This document shows positions 1 through 5,746 of a stretch of 7,185 bases of DNA, one piece after another. The position numbers and the translations under genes were made by a program. Source of the DNA: an uncultured beta proteobacterium (GTDB lineage: Bacteria; Pseudomonadota; Gammaproteobacteria; Burkholderiales; Burkholderiaceae_B); contig CAIYCP010000413.1 of assembly GCA_903924715.1 (NCBI GenBank), positions 1 to 7,185 of the forward strand. The letters are read 5' to 3'. Positions within the stretch are counted from its first letter, which is position 1, and the number at the start of each line of letters is the position of its first letter. Below the pieces are notes generated by a model that had not been told where the DNA came from, searched no databases, and was given only the letters and a program-made list of their open reading frames with translations.

Positions 1-369
1 CATCCAGACATTCAATCCGCGATACAAGCGCTCAGACAAGCCAGCCCGCAACATGATCTCGCCCATCAGCAGAAAGAGCGGCACCGATACCAACACAAAG
101 TTGGTCGACGGCGCCCAAATCATTTCACCCAGAAAATTCCAGAACGGACGGTCTGAAAGCGTAAACCCCGCCAACAGCGCAAGCGATGACAGTGCGGCCC
201 CGACATAGATGCCACCCGCAAAAAAACTTGCGAAAGCGAATAACACTGCAAGCAAAGCCCACCAAGGCACTGCAGTAGCCGACATCGCGGCGGCGGACCC
301 ATCACCACCAAACAAGCTTGCTCCACCAATCACGATCGCCATGATGACAATGAAAACGATCGCAATCAT
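1..369 (-). CDS. TRAP transporter large permease (DctM family), N-terminal part, runs off the window
   Basis: This is the first 123 codons of a TRAP transporter large membrane subunit. It forms the transport channel and couples substrate entry to a Na+ or H+ gradient, working with the small permease and the periplasmic binding protein encoded upstream. The ATG (369-367) overlaps the TGA of the small permease gene (368-366) as ATGA, which indicates translational coupling. The reading frame stays open to position 1. Visible are a hydrophobic N-terminal segment (about residues 1-17), a second and third hydrophobic stretch (about 34-70), and the family-like run PLFLLMGEIMLRAGLSERLY starting near residue 98, where large permeases carry a conserved PLF-x-LMG-x-x-M motif. 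Full-length members are usually about 425 residues or more, so roughly 70% lies outside the window. The family call is firm; the substrate cannot be read from this part. Confidence 0.9.
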   Translation of the reverse strand, partial: MIAIVFIVIMAIVIGGASLFGGDGSAAAMSATAVPWWALLAVLFAFASFFAGGIYVGAALSSLALLAGFTLSDRPFWNFLGEMIWAPSTNFVLVSVPLFLLMGEIMLRAGLSERLYRGLNVWM

Positions 370-986
370 TTGCTGCCTTGTTTGTGAATGGGTGGCAAAC
401 CAGGCGCCCGCATGTGCGATTGCGCTTGCGCAACAGCGTCAAGTGTTTCTGCAGCCTCGTCTTCGTAGGTGCGTGCCATTAAGGAACGATCCATGGTGTC
501 AAGATCACCACGCGTCAATTGCGCAACTGAACGCAAGGTCAAAGCAAGCGCAGCAAGCAACAACAACACGAAGCCCGCCGCCCAAATACCCTGAGGTAAA
601 ACCAACGGTGTACGTATTGTGGTGAGATCGGTGGCATTAAACGCAAAAGAATCTTTTGCAATAGAAATCGCACCGTACACATAAAAGCCTGTTGAAACAA
701 CCAAGGCCAGCAACGAGGCTAAATGTAACCATACACGTACCCGCAAAGACATGCGCTGCACCAAGACATCGATGCGCACATGGCCTCGCTCAAAAAGCGT
801 ACCTGCCAGCCCCCAGCTCATGCCAACGGCCATCAGATAACCCGTCAGTTCAGTCGTTGACTCAGTTGAAAAACCAAGCAATTTCCGAGCAAAGATATCG
901 AAACAGATCAGCACCGTGATCAGCAGATAACAGAACCCTGCTACCCACATCGCCCGACGACTGATCCATTCAAGACTTTGAAACAT
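366..986 (-). CDS. TRAP transporter small permease (DctQ family)
   Basis: Small integral membrane subunit of a tripartite TRAP transporter, 206 residues, expected in the inner membrane beside the large permease. Four hydrophobic segments are visible at about residues 12-33, 46-66, 87-107 and 133-153, the usual DctQ topology. FERGHVRID (65-73) after the second segment matches the conserved G-H-V-x-x-D region, and an F-D-I-F-A-R-K stretch (29-35) follows the first. The ATG at 986 lies 2 bases after the binding-protein stop, and the 3' end overlaps the large permease start by 4 bases, so all three are co-transcribed. The C-terminal tail after the last membrane segment is long (about 50 residues), polar, with an acidic stretch (TYEDEAAE) followed by an Ala/Gln-rich stretch. 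Family assignment is strong; the role of the tail is unknown. Confidence 0.92.
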   Translation of the reverse strand: MFQSLEWISRRAMWVAGFCYLLITVLICFDIFARKLLGFSTESTTELTGYLMAVGMSWGLAGTLFERGHVRIDVLVQRMSLRVRVWLHLASLLALVVSTGFYVYGAISIAKDSFAFNATDLTTIRTPLVLPQGIWAAGFVLLLLAALALTLRSVAQLTRGDLDTMDRSLMARTYEDEAAETLDAVAQAQSHMRAPGLPPIHKQGSK

Positions 987-988
987 TC

Positions 989-2074
989 TTATTTTCCGGC
1001 CGCGTACTTCACGCCCGTAATGGGTGCAACCACCTCGTTATAAACCACACCACAACGATCGCCACAACGCTTGACCCAAGAAGGCAAGACGGTTTCAGCC
1101 AAATCCTTCTGGATCAATGCCGCCTCGTTGGGCTGAGCCTTGACTTCAATCATCGGTTTTTTAACCAAGGTGGCCAACTTACCCGAGCAACCTGCAGCGC
1201 GACCAACGTTGCACGCAACACCATCTTCGGTCGCTTCTTCACCGAGCTTCCATTGTGCGTTTTCAATTGCCGCGAAGGTCTTTTCGAATTCAGCGCGAAT
1301 TGAAGGTTCGAGCTTGTTCCACCAGGCCAAGTTCACAAAGTAGCCTGCAGTCGACCACGACACTGACAGCGTATACAGATGCGTTGTCACTTCAGGCCAC
1401 TTCACGCCATTGCCCGACCCAGACCCAGTAATGCCGCAATCAACTGTTCCTCGTTCAAGCGCGGTATACACCTCACCAAACGCAAGCGATACGGGCTGTC
1501 CGCCCAGTGCCTTCACAAGATCTCCGGCCGAAGGCCCATTGATGCGAACTTTCATGCCTTTTAAATCTGCCAAGGAAGCAATTGGTTTGCGACAAAACAG
1601 CATCTGACCTGAAAACGGATAGGTTGCAACAAGCTTGATGCCGAGTTTTTCGAGTTCTTTATTGGCAACGGGCATCATGGCATCGGCGACTTTACGCGCC
1701 TGCGTAATACTGGGATTTAACCCGGCTAAATCGATACCATCAAGCATAGGCACATCACCCGATACTGTGGTGAGCGGACCGGCAGCAATATCAACTTGCC
1801 CTGACCGAACCAAGCGCAACACTTCGGGGCCATTCACATTGCGCTCAGGCCAAGACGACAGTGTGACTTCAACACGCCCGTTGGTGGCGGCTTTGAGCCC
1901 ATCGCGTAACATCGGCTGATCAACCTGCGTGTACTGAGGGATATTCGGCGTAGTCTGCGTAATCGCCTGCACTGCAATCTTAGGACCCGAGGCAGTCGTC
2001 TGCGCTGACACACCCGTCATTTGTAAGGCAGCAAATAAGGCCGCAACAATCATCGATCGATTTAAAACTTTCAT
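989..2074 (-). CDS. TRAP transporter periplasmic solute-binding protein (DctP family)
   Basis: Periplasmic receptor of the TRAP system, 361 residues; it captures the substrate and hands it to the two permeases. The N-terminus is a Sec signal peptide: basic MKVLNR, hydrophobic core, likely cleavage after GVSA near residue 24. LKGMKVRINGP (171-181) carries the conserved Arg (R177) that in this family normally salt-bridges a substrate carboxylate, so the ligand is probably an organic acid. The mature protein has six cysteines: C161, C213, C288, C296, C337 and C341. The last two form a CGDRC motif near the C-terminus, and several disulfides are plausible. A TAGGAG ribosome binding site lies 7 bases before the ATG. 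The gene sits 42 bases after the DUF1445 gene and 2 bases before the small permease, so it belongs to the same operon. The exact ligand is not known. Confidence 0.93.
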   Translation of the reverse strand: MKVLNRSMIVAALFAALQMTGVSAQTTASGPKIAVQAITQTTPNIPQYTQVDQPMLRDGLKAATNGRVEVTLSSWPERNVNGPEVLRLVRSGQVDIAAGPLTTVSGDVPMLDGIDLAGLNPSITQARKVADAMMPVANKELEKLGIKLVATYPFSGQMLFCRKPIASLADLKGMKVRINGPSAGDLVKALGGQPVSLAFGEVYTALERGTVDCGITGSGSGNGVKWPEVTTHLYTLSVSWSTAGYFVNLAWWNKLEPSIRAEFEKTFAAIENAQWKLGEEATEDGVACNVGRAAGCSGKLATLVKKPMIEVKAQPNEAALIQKDLAETVLPSWVKRCGDRCGVVYNEVVAPITGVKYAAGK

Positions 2075-2116
2075 TCACAAGCTCCTAAAATAGATGGCAT
2101 CAGTGAAACAAAAAAA

Positions 2117-2950
2117 TTAAAAACTTGCCAAACTGTTGTTGTTTAAATCCGTTACCAACATCGAGCCTGGCGCATGCGTTAAACAAAAAGCCGGCTTCAT
2201 GGCCATCGCAACAGATTGCGGTGTGACGCCGCAAGCCCAAAAGACGGGCATTTCGTCGTCTTTGATCGTCACAGACTCGCCGAAATCCGGTTTGTTGATA
2301 TCTTGAATGCCAATTAAGTGTGGCAACCCAATGTGCACCGGCGCGCCATGCACGCTTGGAAAACGCGAAGTGACTTGTACTGCACGCACGATATCAGCCG
2401 GACGCATTGGCCGCATCGAAACAACCATCGGACCATGAAAGACACCTGCAGGTGTCGTCGCAATATTCGTGCGATACATAGGCACAGTGCGCTGCTCTTG
2501 AATGTGACGCAGCGGGATCCCCGCTTCAAGCAAGGCCTGCTCAAACGAAAATGAACAGCCCAACACAAAACTCACAAGATCATCACGCCACTGGCTCGCA
2601 ATATCGTAGGGCTCATCAACGAGCACACCGTCTTTGTACACTCGATAGCGCGGTATGTCGTACCGAATATCGACGTCTTCGCCCAAGCTCGGTAACATGG
2701 GATTACCCGGTTCTGACACAGCCAGAATTGGACACGGCCGCGGATTGCGTTGACAAAACAGCAGAAAATCACTGGCCAGGGCTTGAGGCAAGACCATCAG
2801 GTTGCCTTGTACATTACCCGGCGCTACGCCAGCGGTATGGCCACGACTCTCACCACGACGGCTACGTAAGCGCGCCTGGTAGCCGGGGTTTGCGTTCTGG
2901 GCAGCGATTGTCGCCTGGCTCATGGCTTCGGGCATACTCAAGTCATTCAT
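2117..2950 (-). CDS. DUF1445 / UPF0317 family putative hydro-lyase
   Basis: A 277-residue protein of the DUF1445 family, usually annotated as putative hydro-lyase and related to part of the D-glutamate cyclase protein of animals. Recognisable blocks, in order: GHTAGVAPGNVQGNLMVLP (37-55), ILAVSEPG (75-82), the long conserved region from DIRYDIPRYRVYKDG to SFVLGCSFSFEQAL (94-140), TNIAT with FHGPMVVSMRPM (161-182), and the C-terminal FWACGVTPQ and ITHAPGSM-like FCLTHAPGSM (238-264). The length fits the family. The open frame extends upstream to 3034, but I chose the ATG at 2950 because a strong AAGGTGG sits 4 bases before it and the upstream extension runs into the promoter. It is the first gene of the TRAP operon, so it probably acts on the imported acid, perhaps by adding or removing water. 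The actual reaction is not established from sequence. Confidence 0.88.
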   Translation of the reverse strand: MNDLSMPEAMSQATIAAQNANPGYQARLRSRRGESRGHTAGVAPGNVQGNLMVLPQALASDFLLFCQRNPRPCPILAVSEPGNPMLPSLGEDVDIRYDIPRYRVYKDGVLVDEPYDIASQWRDDLVSFVLGCSFSFEQALLEAGIPLRHIQEQRTVPMYRTNIATTPAGVFHGPMVVSMRPMRPADIVRAVQVTSRFPSVHGAPVHIGLPHLIGIQDINKPDFGESVTIKDDEMPVFWACGVTPQSVAMAMKPAFCLTHAPGSMLVTDLNNNSLASF

Positions 2951-2954
2951 CTTG

Positions 2955-2961
2955 CCACCTT
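2955..2961 (-). promoter_or_regulatory. Ribosome binding site fixing the DUF1445 start
   Basis: AAGGTGG on the minus strand, 4 bases upstream of the ATG at 2950. It decides between this start and the longer possible start at 3034, which overlaps the predicted promoter and has no comparable site. Confidence 0.7.
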
Positions 2962-3013
2962 TTTTGTAAATAAGAATCACTTTTAAATACTGGCTTTGCG
3001 ACATCAAGCACTG

Positions 3014-3042
3014 AGTGTGGCGCGACCGCTGCACCGCGTCAA
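3014..3042 (-). promoter_or_regulatory. Predicted sigma70-type promoter of the DUF1445-TRAP operon
   Basis: Minus strand: TTGACG (3042-3037) and CACACT (3019-3014) separated by exactly 17 bases. The -35 box matches consensus at 5 of 6 positions; the -10 box is weak (3 of 6), which would fit a promoter that needs an activator. Transcription would begin near 3007, giving a leader of about 57 bases before the ATG at 2950. This is read by eye only. Confidence 0.45.
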
Positions 3043-3149
3043 GTGTTTATCTGCGCACCCCGACAAGTCTGCTCTGAAGCAACGCCAATTTCGACCATCT
3101 GTTTGCCCTAAAACCTTTCATGAAGTCACTCCAAACCGACCTCGTGACC

Positions 3150-3158
3150 TGCTACGAT
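3150..3158 (+). promoter_or_regulatory. Possible extended -10 promoter element of the lyase gene
   Basis: TGC directly followed by TACGAT gives an extended -10 arrangement (TGN plus 4 of 6 matches to TATAAT), about 31 bases before the lyase ATG. No convincing -35 box is present at the right distance. The 239 bases between the two divergent starts (2951-3189) are the natural place for a shared regulator site, but I see no clear operator palindrome there. Confidence 0.3.
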
Positions 3159-3189
3159 AAGCACTCATTTTTATTAGGGACTCCGGACC

Positions 3190-4059
3190 ATGTCAAACAA
3201 CAAGCCTGCTCAACTTCATACGCGCCTCAAGCAACCAGGGCTCGTGACCGCACCCGGGGTCTACGATATGGTCTCGTTGCGACTAGCAGACAGTTTTGGC
3301 TTTGACGCCTTGTATATGACTGGTTTTGGTGCCGTTGCGTCGCATCTGGGCTTACCCGATGCCGGCTTAGCAACCTACAGCGACATGGTGGGCCGGGTTG
3401 GTGCCATGGCCAAAATGGCTCGCACCCCTTTAATCGCTGATGGCGATACCGGTTATGGTGGCCTACTAAACGTACGTCACACCGTTCAGGGTTACGAGCT
3501 CGCTGGCGCCTCGGCAATTCAGCTCGAAGATCAAGAGTTTCCAAAAAAATGCGGACATACACCGGGGCGTCGCGTGATCCCGACGGCCGATATGGTCAAA
3601 AAAATTAAAGTGGCAGTCGAGGCGCGTCAATCGAAAGACTTTTTGATTATTGCGCGCACTGACTCACGCACCACCCTCGGCCTAGATGAGGCCCTTCGGC
3701 GCGCCGAAGCCTATGCCAAGGCCGGTGCCGACATTTTGTTTGTTGAGTCGCCCGAAACAGAAGAAGAAATGCGCAAGATCGGCGCCTCGTTTGACTTACC
3801 GCTCTTGGCCAATATGGTTGAAAAAGGCCGCACTCCCGTCTTAAGCAAAGCCGACCTCGAAGCACTGGGCTTCAAATTGGCGATTTTCCCAGTGACCGCA
3901 CTTTTAGCGGGTGTTCAGGCCATGACCAAGGTCTATCAGCATTTCAAAAGTACCGGCTCATCAACGGGTAACGCAGTTGATCTGTATGACTTTACCGATC
4001 TCACCAAACTCATGGGATTTGAAGAGGTGTGGGAATTTGACAAACGTCATGCCGACTAG
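3190..4059 (+). CDS. Isocitrate lyase / PEP mutase superfamily C-C lyase
   Basis: A 289-residue cytoplasmic alpha/beta-barrel enzyme of the isocitrate lyase/phosphoenolpyruvate mutase superfamily. Key parts: GVYDMVSLRLADSFGFDALY near the N-terminus, the metal site DGDTGYGG (84-91), the acidic pair E113-D114, the active-site loop KKCGH (119-123) with C121 as likely general acid or base, ARTDS (155-159), VESP (185-188) and LANMVEKGRTP (206-216). The KKCGH loop resembles methylisocitrate lyase and 2,3-dimethylmalate lyase and argues for cleavage of a substituted malate or citrate-type acid. It argues against the oxaloacetate decarboxylase or phosphonomutase branches. An AGGGA lies 9 bases before the ATG. 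The gene is divergent from the DUF1445-TRAP operon, so the two probably serve the same substrate. The superfamily call is strong; the substrate is inference. No prp methylcitrate-cycle genes are adjacent, so I do not call it prpB. Confidence 0.9.
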   Translation: MSNNKPAQLHTRLKQPGLVTAPGVYDMVSLRLADSFGFDALYMTGFGAVASHLGLPDAGLATYSDMVGRVGAMAKMARTPLIADGDTGYGGLLNVRHTVQGYELAGASAIQLEDQEFPKKCGHTPGRRVIPTADMVKKIKVAVEARQSKDFLIIARTDSRTTLGLDEALRRAEAYAKAGADILFVESPETEEEMRKIGASFDLPLLANMVEKGRTPVLSKADLEALGFKLAIFPVTALLAGVQAMTKVYQHFKSTGSSTGNAVDLYDFTDLTKLMGFEEVWEFDKRHAD

Positions 4060-4113
4060 AAGCAAGCCAAACTTAACCACATGCTTCGCGCAACATCGTC
4101 AAGGCGCAAGCGA

Positions 4114-4119
4114 TAAAAT
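4114..4119 (+). promoter_or_regulatory. Possible -10 box of the HiPIP gene
   Basis: TAAAAT (5 of 6 matches to TATAAT) lies 53 bases before the HiPIP ATG, inside the 113-base gap after the lyase gene. The best -35 candidate (GCAACA, 4090-4095, 18-base spacer) is poor, so this is tentative. An AGGA Shine-Dalgarno follows closer to the start. Confidence 0.3.
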
Positions 4120-4172
4120 ACGTTCGTTAGTCGTTTTGATCTCTAAGCACTTTTATTTTTTAGGATACAGCT

Positions 4173-4478
4173 ATGAAAACCACACGTCGCCAATTCATCA
4201 TTTATTCAGCAGCTACCGTAGCGACTGCGTCGCTTGCATCACAAGCCAACGCTCAAGCGCTCGTCGCAGAAACAGACCCACAAGGCGCAGCATTGGGTTA
4301 CAAAGCCGTGGCCACTACCGTCGACAAAGCAAAATTTCCTAAGTACGCCGATGGACAAAACTGCACGAACTGCCAGCTATACGCGAGCAAGTCTCCTGAA
4401 GCCGGCGCCTGTGCGATTTTTCCAGGCAAGCTGGTTGCAGCAGCCGCCTGGTGCAATGCTTACGTCAAAAAAGCTTAA
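4173..4478 (+). CDS. High-potential iron-sulfur protein (HiPIP), Tat-exported
   Basis: A 101-residue precursor of a HiPIP, a small periplasmic electron carrier with one [4Fe-4S] cluster working at high potential. Carriers of this type typically receive electrons from the cytochrome bc1 complex and pass them to oxidases or other acceptors. The four cluster ligands are visible as C64-x2-C67-x12-C80-x13-C94, the HiPIP spacing. GYKAVATTVDKAKFP (42-56) is a typical lead-in. The N-terminus is a twin-arginine signal (TRRQFI, 4-9, then a short hydrophobic stretch), cleaved probably after ANA at about residue 27; Tat export fits a protein whose cluster is inserted before folding. An AGGA lies about 8 bases before the ATG. 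The gene stands alone, with its own terminator directly downstream, and has no evident functional tie to the lyase gene before it. Confidence 0.95.
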   Translation: MKTTRRQFIIYSAATVATASLASQANAQALVAETDPQGAALGYKAVATTVDKAKFPKYADGQNCTNCQLYASKSPEAGACAIFPGKLVAAAAWCNAYVKKA

Positions 4479-4491
4479 GCGTCTCAGTCTC

Positions 4492-4524
4492 AAAAAAAAC
4501 CGCTGCATTGCAGCGGTTTTTTTT
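4492..4524. terminator. Strong bidirectional intrinsic terminator between convergent genes
   Basis: Perfect inverted repeat: eight A, CCGCTGC, loop ATT (4507-4509), GCAGCGG, eight T. The GC-rich core has 7 base pairs, extended by 8 A-T pairs. It reads as stem plus T-run on both strands, so it can end the HiPIP transcript (stop at 4478) from the left and the SlyB-like lipoprotein transcript (stop at 4546) from the right. Confidence 0.93.
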
Positions 4525-4545
4525 ACCGTACCGCGCGATAACGCC

Positions 4546-4983
4546 TTACTGCGCAATCACTCGCGCTTCGGTACCTGACCCTTCAATATAAACCTTTTGA
4601 CCAACACGTAAATCACCCGTTGGCTGAGTCACAGTCACTAAAACGCCACTGCTCGTACGCACAAAGATTTGTTGGCCCGCGACCGGCTTGTCGTAATGTT
4701 TTTGAAGTTCATTGCCACCCACCGCACCACCGACTGCGCCCAACACCATGGCCACCGCTTTGCCTGTGCCCGAACCGATCAAGGCGCCAACACCTAAACC
4801 ACCCAACGCACCGATCACCGCGCCAACGCCGGTTTCGTGATTATTCGCGATCTGAGTTGCGCTAATTTGTTGAATCACACCAGAGCGAATTTCGAGCGGG
4901 GCACTTGGCGTAACGGGCGCACACGCCACCAACCCCAAGGCTATAACGGCACTGAGCAAAACTGCGACAATTCGCTTTAACAT
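4546..4983 (-). CDS. SlyB-like outer-membrane lipoprotein with glycine-zipper domain
   Basis: A 145-residue lipoprotein precursor. The signal peptide ends in a lipobox LVAC with C21 as the lipidated residue; the following Ala, rather than Asp, predicts sorting to the outer membrane. Residues about 52-90 form a glycine-zipper (2TM type) segment with repeated G-x3-G spacing, GVGAVIGALGGLGVGALIG and then LGAVGGAVGG. The C-terminal part (about 100-145) is a small beta-rich domain ending VGQKVYIEGSGTEARVIAQ. This order (lipobox, zipper, beta domain with V-T-Q and V-G-Q-x-V) matches the SlyB/Pcp family, linked to envelope integrity and stress in enterobacteria. A GGAG lies upstream of the ATG, and the gene is divergent from the Rap1a-like gene. 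Family assignment is good; the specific role here is not known. Confidence 0.87.
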   Translation of the reverse strand: MLKRIVAVLLSAVIALGLVACAPVTPSAPLEIRSGVIQQISATQIANNHETGVGAVIGALGGLGVGALIGSGTGKAVAMVLGAVGGAVGGNELQKHYDKPVAGQQIFVRTSSGVLVTVTQPTGDLRVGQKVYIEGSGTEARVIAQ

Positions 4984-5041
4984 CTTGAATCTCCGGTAAG
5001 TGGCCCGTCTGTATCATTCGAGACAGACAAGCAGATTGTAC

Positions 5042-5069
5042 TTCCAAGTTATGATTTCAATGCTATAAC
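5042..5069 (+). promoter_or_regulatory. Possible promoter of the Rap1a-like gene
   Basis: TATAAC (5064-5069) matches the -10 consensus at 5 of 6 positions, with a weak TTCCAA (5042-5047) 16 bases upstream. The expected start of transcription, near 5076, gives a very short leader containing the AAGGA ribosome binding site (5085-5089) of the gene starting at 5095. Read by eye. Confidence 0.35.
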
Positions 5070-5094
5070 TCAAAAATTTCTCCTAAGGATTTTT

Positions 5095-5454
5095 ATGAAA
5101 AAACAACTCGCTCTACTTGGTCTGGCCATCGCTAGCGCAACCTGCGCAGCACAGCAAGCACCCGCTACTACAACCACCACCGAAAAATTCATTAGCCTAT
5201 GTGCTAACACGACCGATAGTGCTGCGCAAAATTTTTGCCACGGCTTCGGTCAAGGTGTCTATGAGACCTACCTGATCACGCGTCATCCACAAAAAGCACC
5301 CAGCTTTGTATGCGCACAAAATTCGACACTGACCCGCCAACAACACATTGACAACTTTATGAAGTGGTCAGAGACCCGTCCTCAGTTCAAGCAAGCCTCG
5401 GCCGCAGACACAATCTTGCGCTATTTAGGCGAAACATTTCCCTGCAAACCCTAA
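5095..5454 (+). CDS. Rap1a/Tai-family small periplasmic protein
   Basis: A 119-residue secreted protein. The signal peptide is MKKQLALLGLAIASATCAAQ, with likely cleavage after CAA at residue 19; a Thr at -1 makes C17 a poor lipobox. The mature part shows the Rap1a pattern: C36, NFCHGFGQGVYETYL with C48 (46-60), FVC (C73), a RQQHIDNFMKWSETRPQ region (81-97), then AADTILRYLGETFPC (103-117) with C117. Four cysteines in the mature chain suggest two disulfides. Founding members (Rap1a/Rap1b of Serratia) are immunity proteins against type VI secretion amidase effectors, but many beta- and gammaproteobacteria carry orphan relatives of unknown function. No amidase effector or secretion gene is visible here, so immunity should not be assumed. 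A short gap of 55 bases separates it from the next lipoprotein gene, and the two may be co-transcribed. Confidence 0.75.
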   Translation: MKKQLALLGLAIASATCAAQQAPATTTTTEKFISLCANTTDSAAQNFCHGFGQGVYETYLITRHPQKAPSFVCAQNSTLTRQQHIDNFMKWSETRPQFKQASAADTILRYLGETFPCKP

Positions 5455-5498
5455 AGACATTTAGCGTTTGATGCACGACGTCTGACTTCGTTACATTT

Positions 5499-5503
5499 AA
5501 GGA
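5499..5503 (+). promoter_or_regulatory. Ribosome binding site fixing the small lipoprotein start
   Basis: AAGGA ends 6 bases before the ATG at 5510. An in-frame TTG at 5504 would lie directly against this site and is therefore unlikely to be the start. Confidence 0.7.
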
Positions 5504-5509
5504 TTGATC

Positions 5510-5746
5510 ATGAAAAAAATCTTATTGGTTTTACCCGTTTGCGCAGCTCTTACGCTTACTGGCTGTTCAAATATGAGCAACACACAGCAGCGCACGCTCT
5601 CAGCAGGTGCAATCGGCGCGGCAGCAGGTGCGGGCATTGCCCTGATTGCGGATGGCAACCCAATTTGGGGTGCCTTGGGTGGCGCGGCCGTTGGCGCCAT
5701 TGGCACTTATGTTTACGACAAAAATCAAAATTCAAAGTCTAACTAA
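5510..5746 (+). CDS. Small glycine-zipper lipoprotein, 78 residues
   Basis: A short lipoprotein precursor. The signal peptide MKKILLVLPVCAALTLTGC ends in lipobox LTGC with C19; Ser at +2 predicts the outer membrane. After a short polar stretch (NMSNTQQRTL), residues 31-65 are almost entirely small and hydrophobic with repeated glycine spacing, SAGAIGAAAGAGIALIADG and GALGGAAVGAIG, forming two glycine-zipper helices joined by a D-G-N-P turn. A polar tail (YDKNQNSKSN) ends the protein. It resembles glycine-zipper/YMGG-type envelope lipoproteins, for which no precise function is established. It follows the Rap1a-like gene by 55 bases on the same strand. Its 3' end overlaps the convergent fusion gene by 8 bases. 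I chose the ATG at 5510 from the AAGGA spacing. Confidence 0.83.
   Translation: MKKILLVLPVCAALTLTGCSNMSNTQQRTLSAGAIGAAAGAGIALIADGNPIWGALGGAAVGAIGTYVYDKNQNSKSN

Noticed and set aside
437..451. GTCAAGTGTTT present both in the small permease gene and at the operon promoter (3038-3048).
   Set aside because: A short 11-base match at two unrelated sites; too little to call a repeat or operator.
209..625. A 138-codon plus-strand open frame.
   Set aside because: It lies antisense to the two TRAP permease genes, which have clear family motifs; composition looks like a shadow frame.
2551..2973. A 140-codon plus-strand open frame.
   Set aside because: It is antisense to the DUF1445 gene and has no recognisable domain or plausible start signal.
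2951..3034. A 28-codon upstream extension of the DUF1445 protein to the ATG at 3034.
   Set aside because: It overlaps the predicted promoter, has no good ribosome binding site, and is not like the family N-terminus; AAGGTGG before 2950 is far better.
3227..3562. A 111-codon minus-strand open frame.
   Set aside because: It is antisense to the lyase gene, Arg-rich, and has no domain; a shadow frame.
4060..4088. GAAGCA...TGCTTC arms after the lyase stop, as a terminator.
   Set aside because: Six-base arms with a loop of about 20 bases and no T-run; not a credible intrinsic terminator.
3977..4342. A 121-codon plus-strand open frame bridging the lyase and HiPIP genes.
   Set aside because: It overlaps two well-supported genes in another frame and has no protein-like features.
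5051..5069. Imperfect inverted repeat GTTAT...ATAAC in the divergent region before the Rap1a-like gene (5048-5069).
   Set aside because: Arms are only 5 bases, AT-rich and overlap the putative -10 box; chance occurrence is likely.
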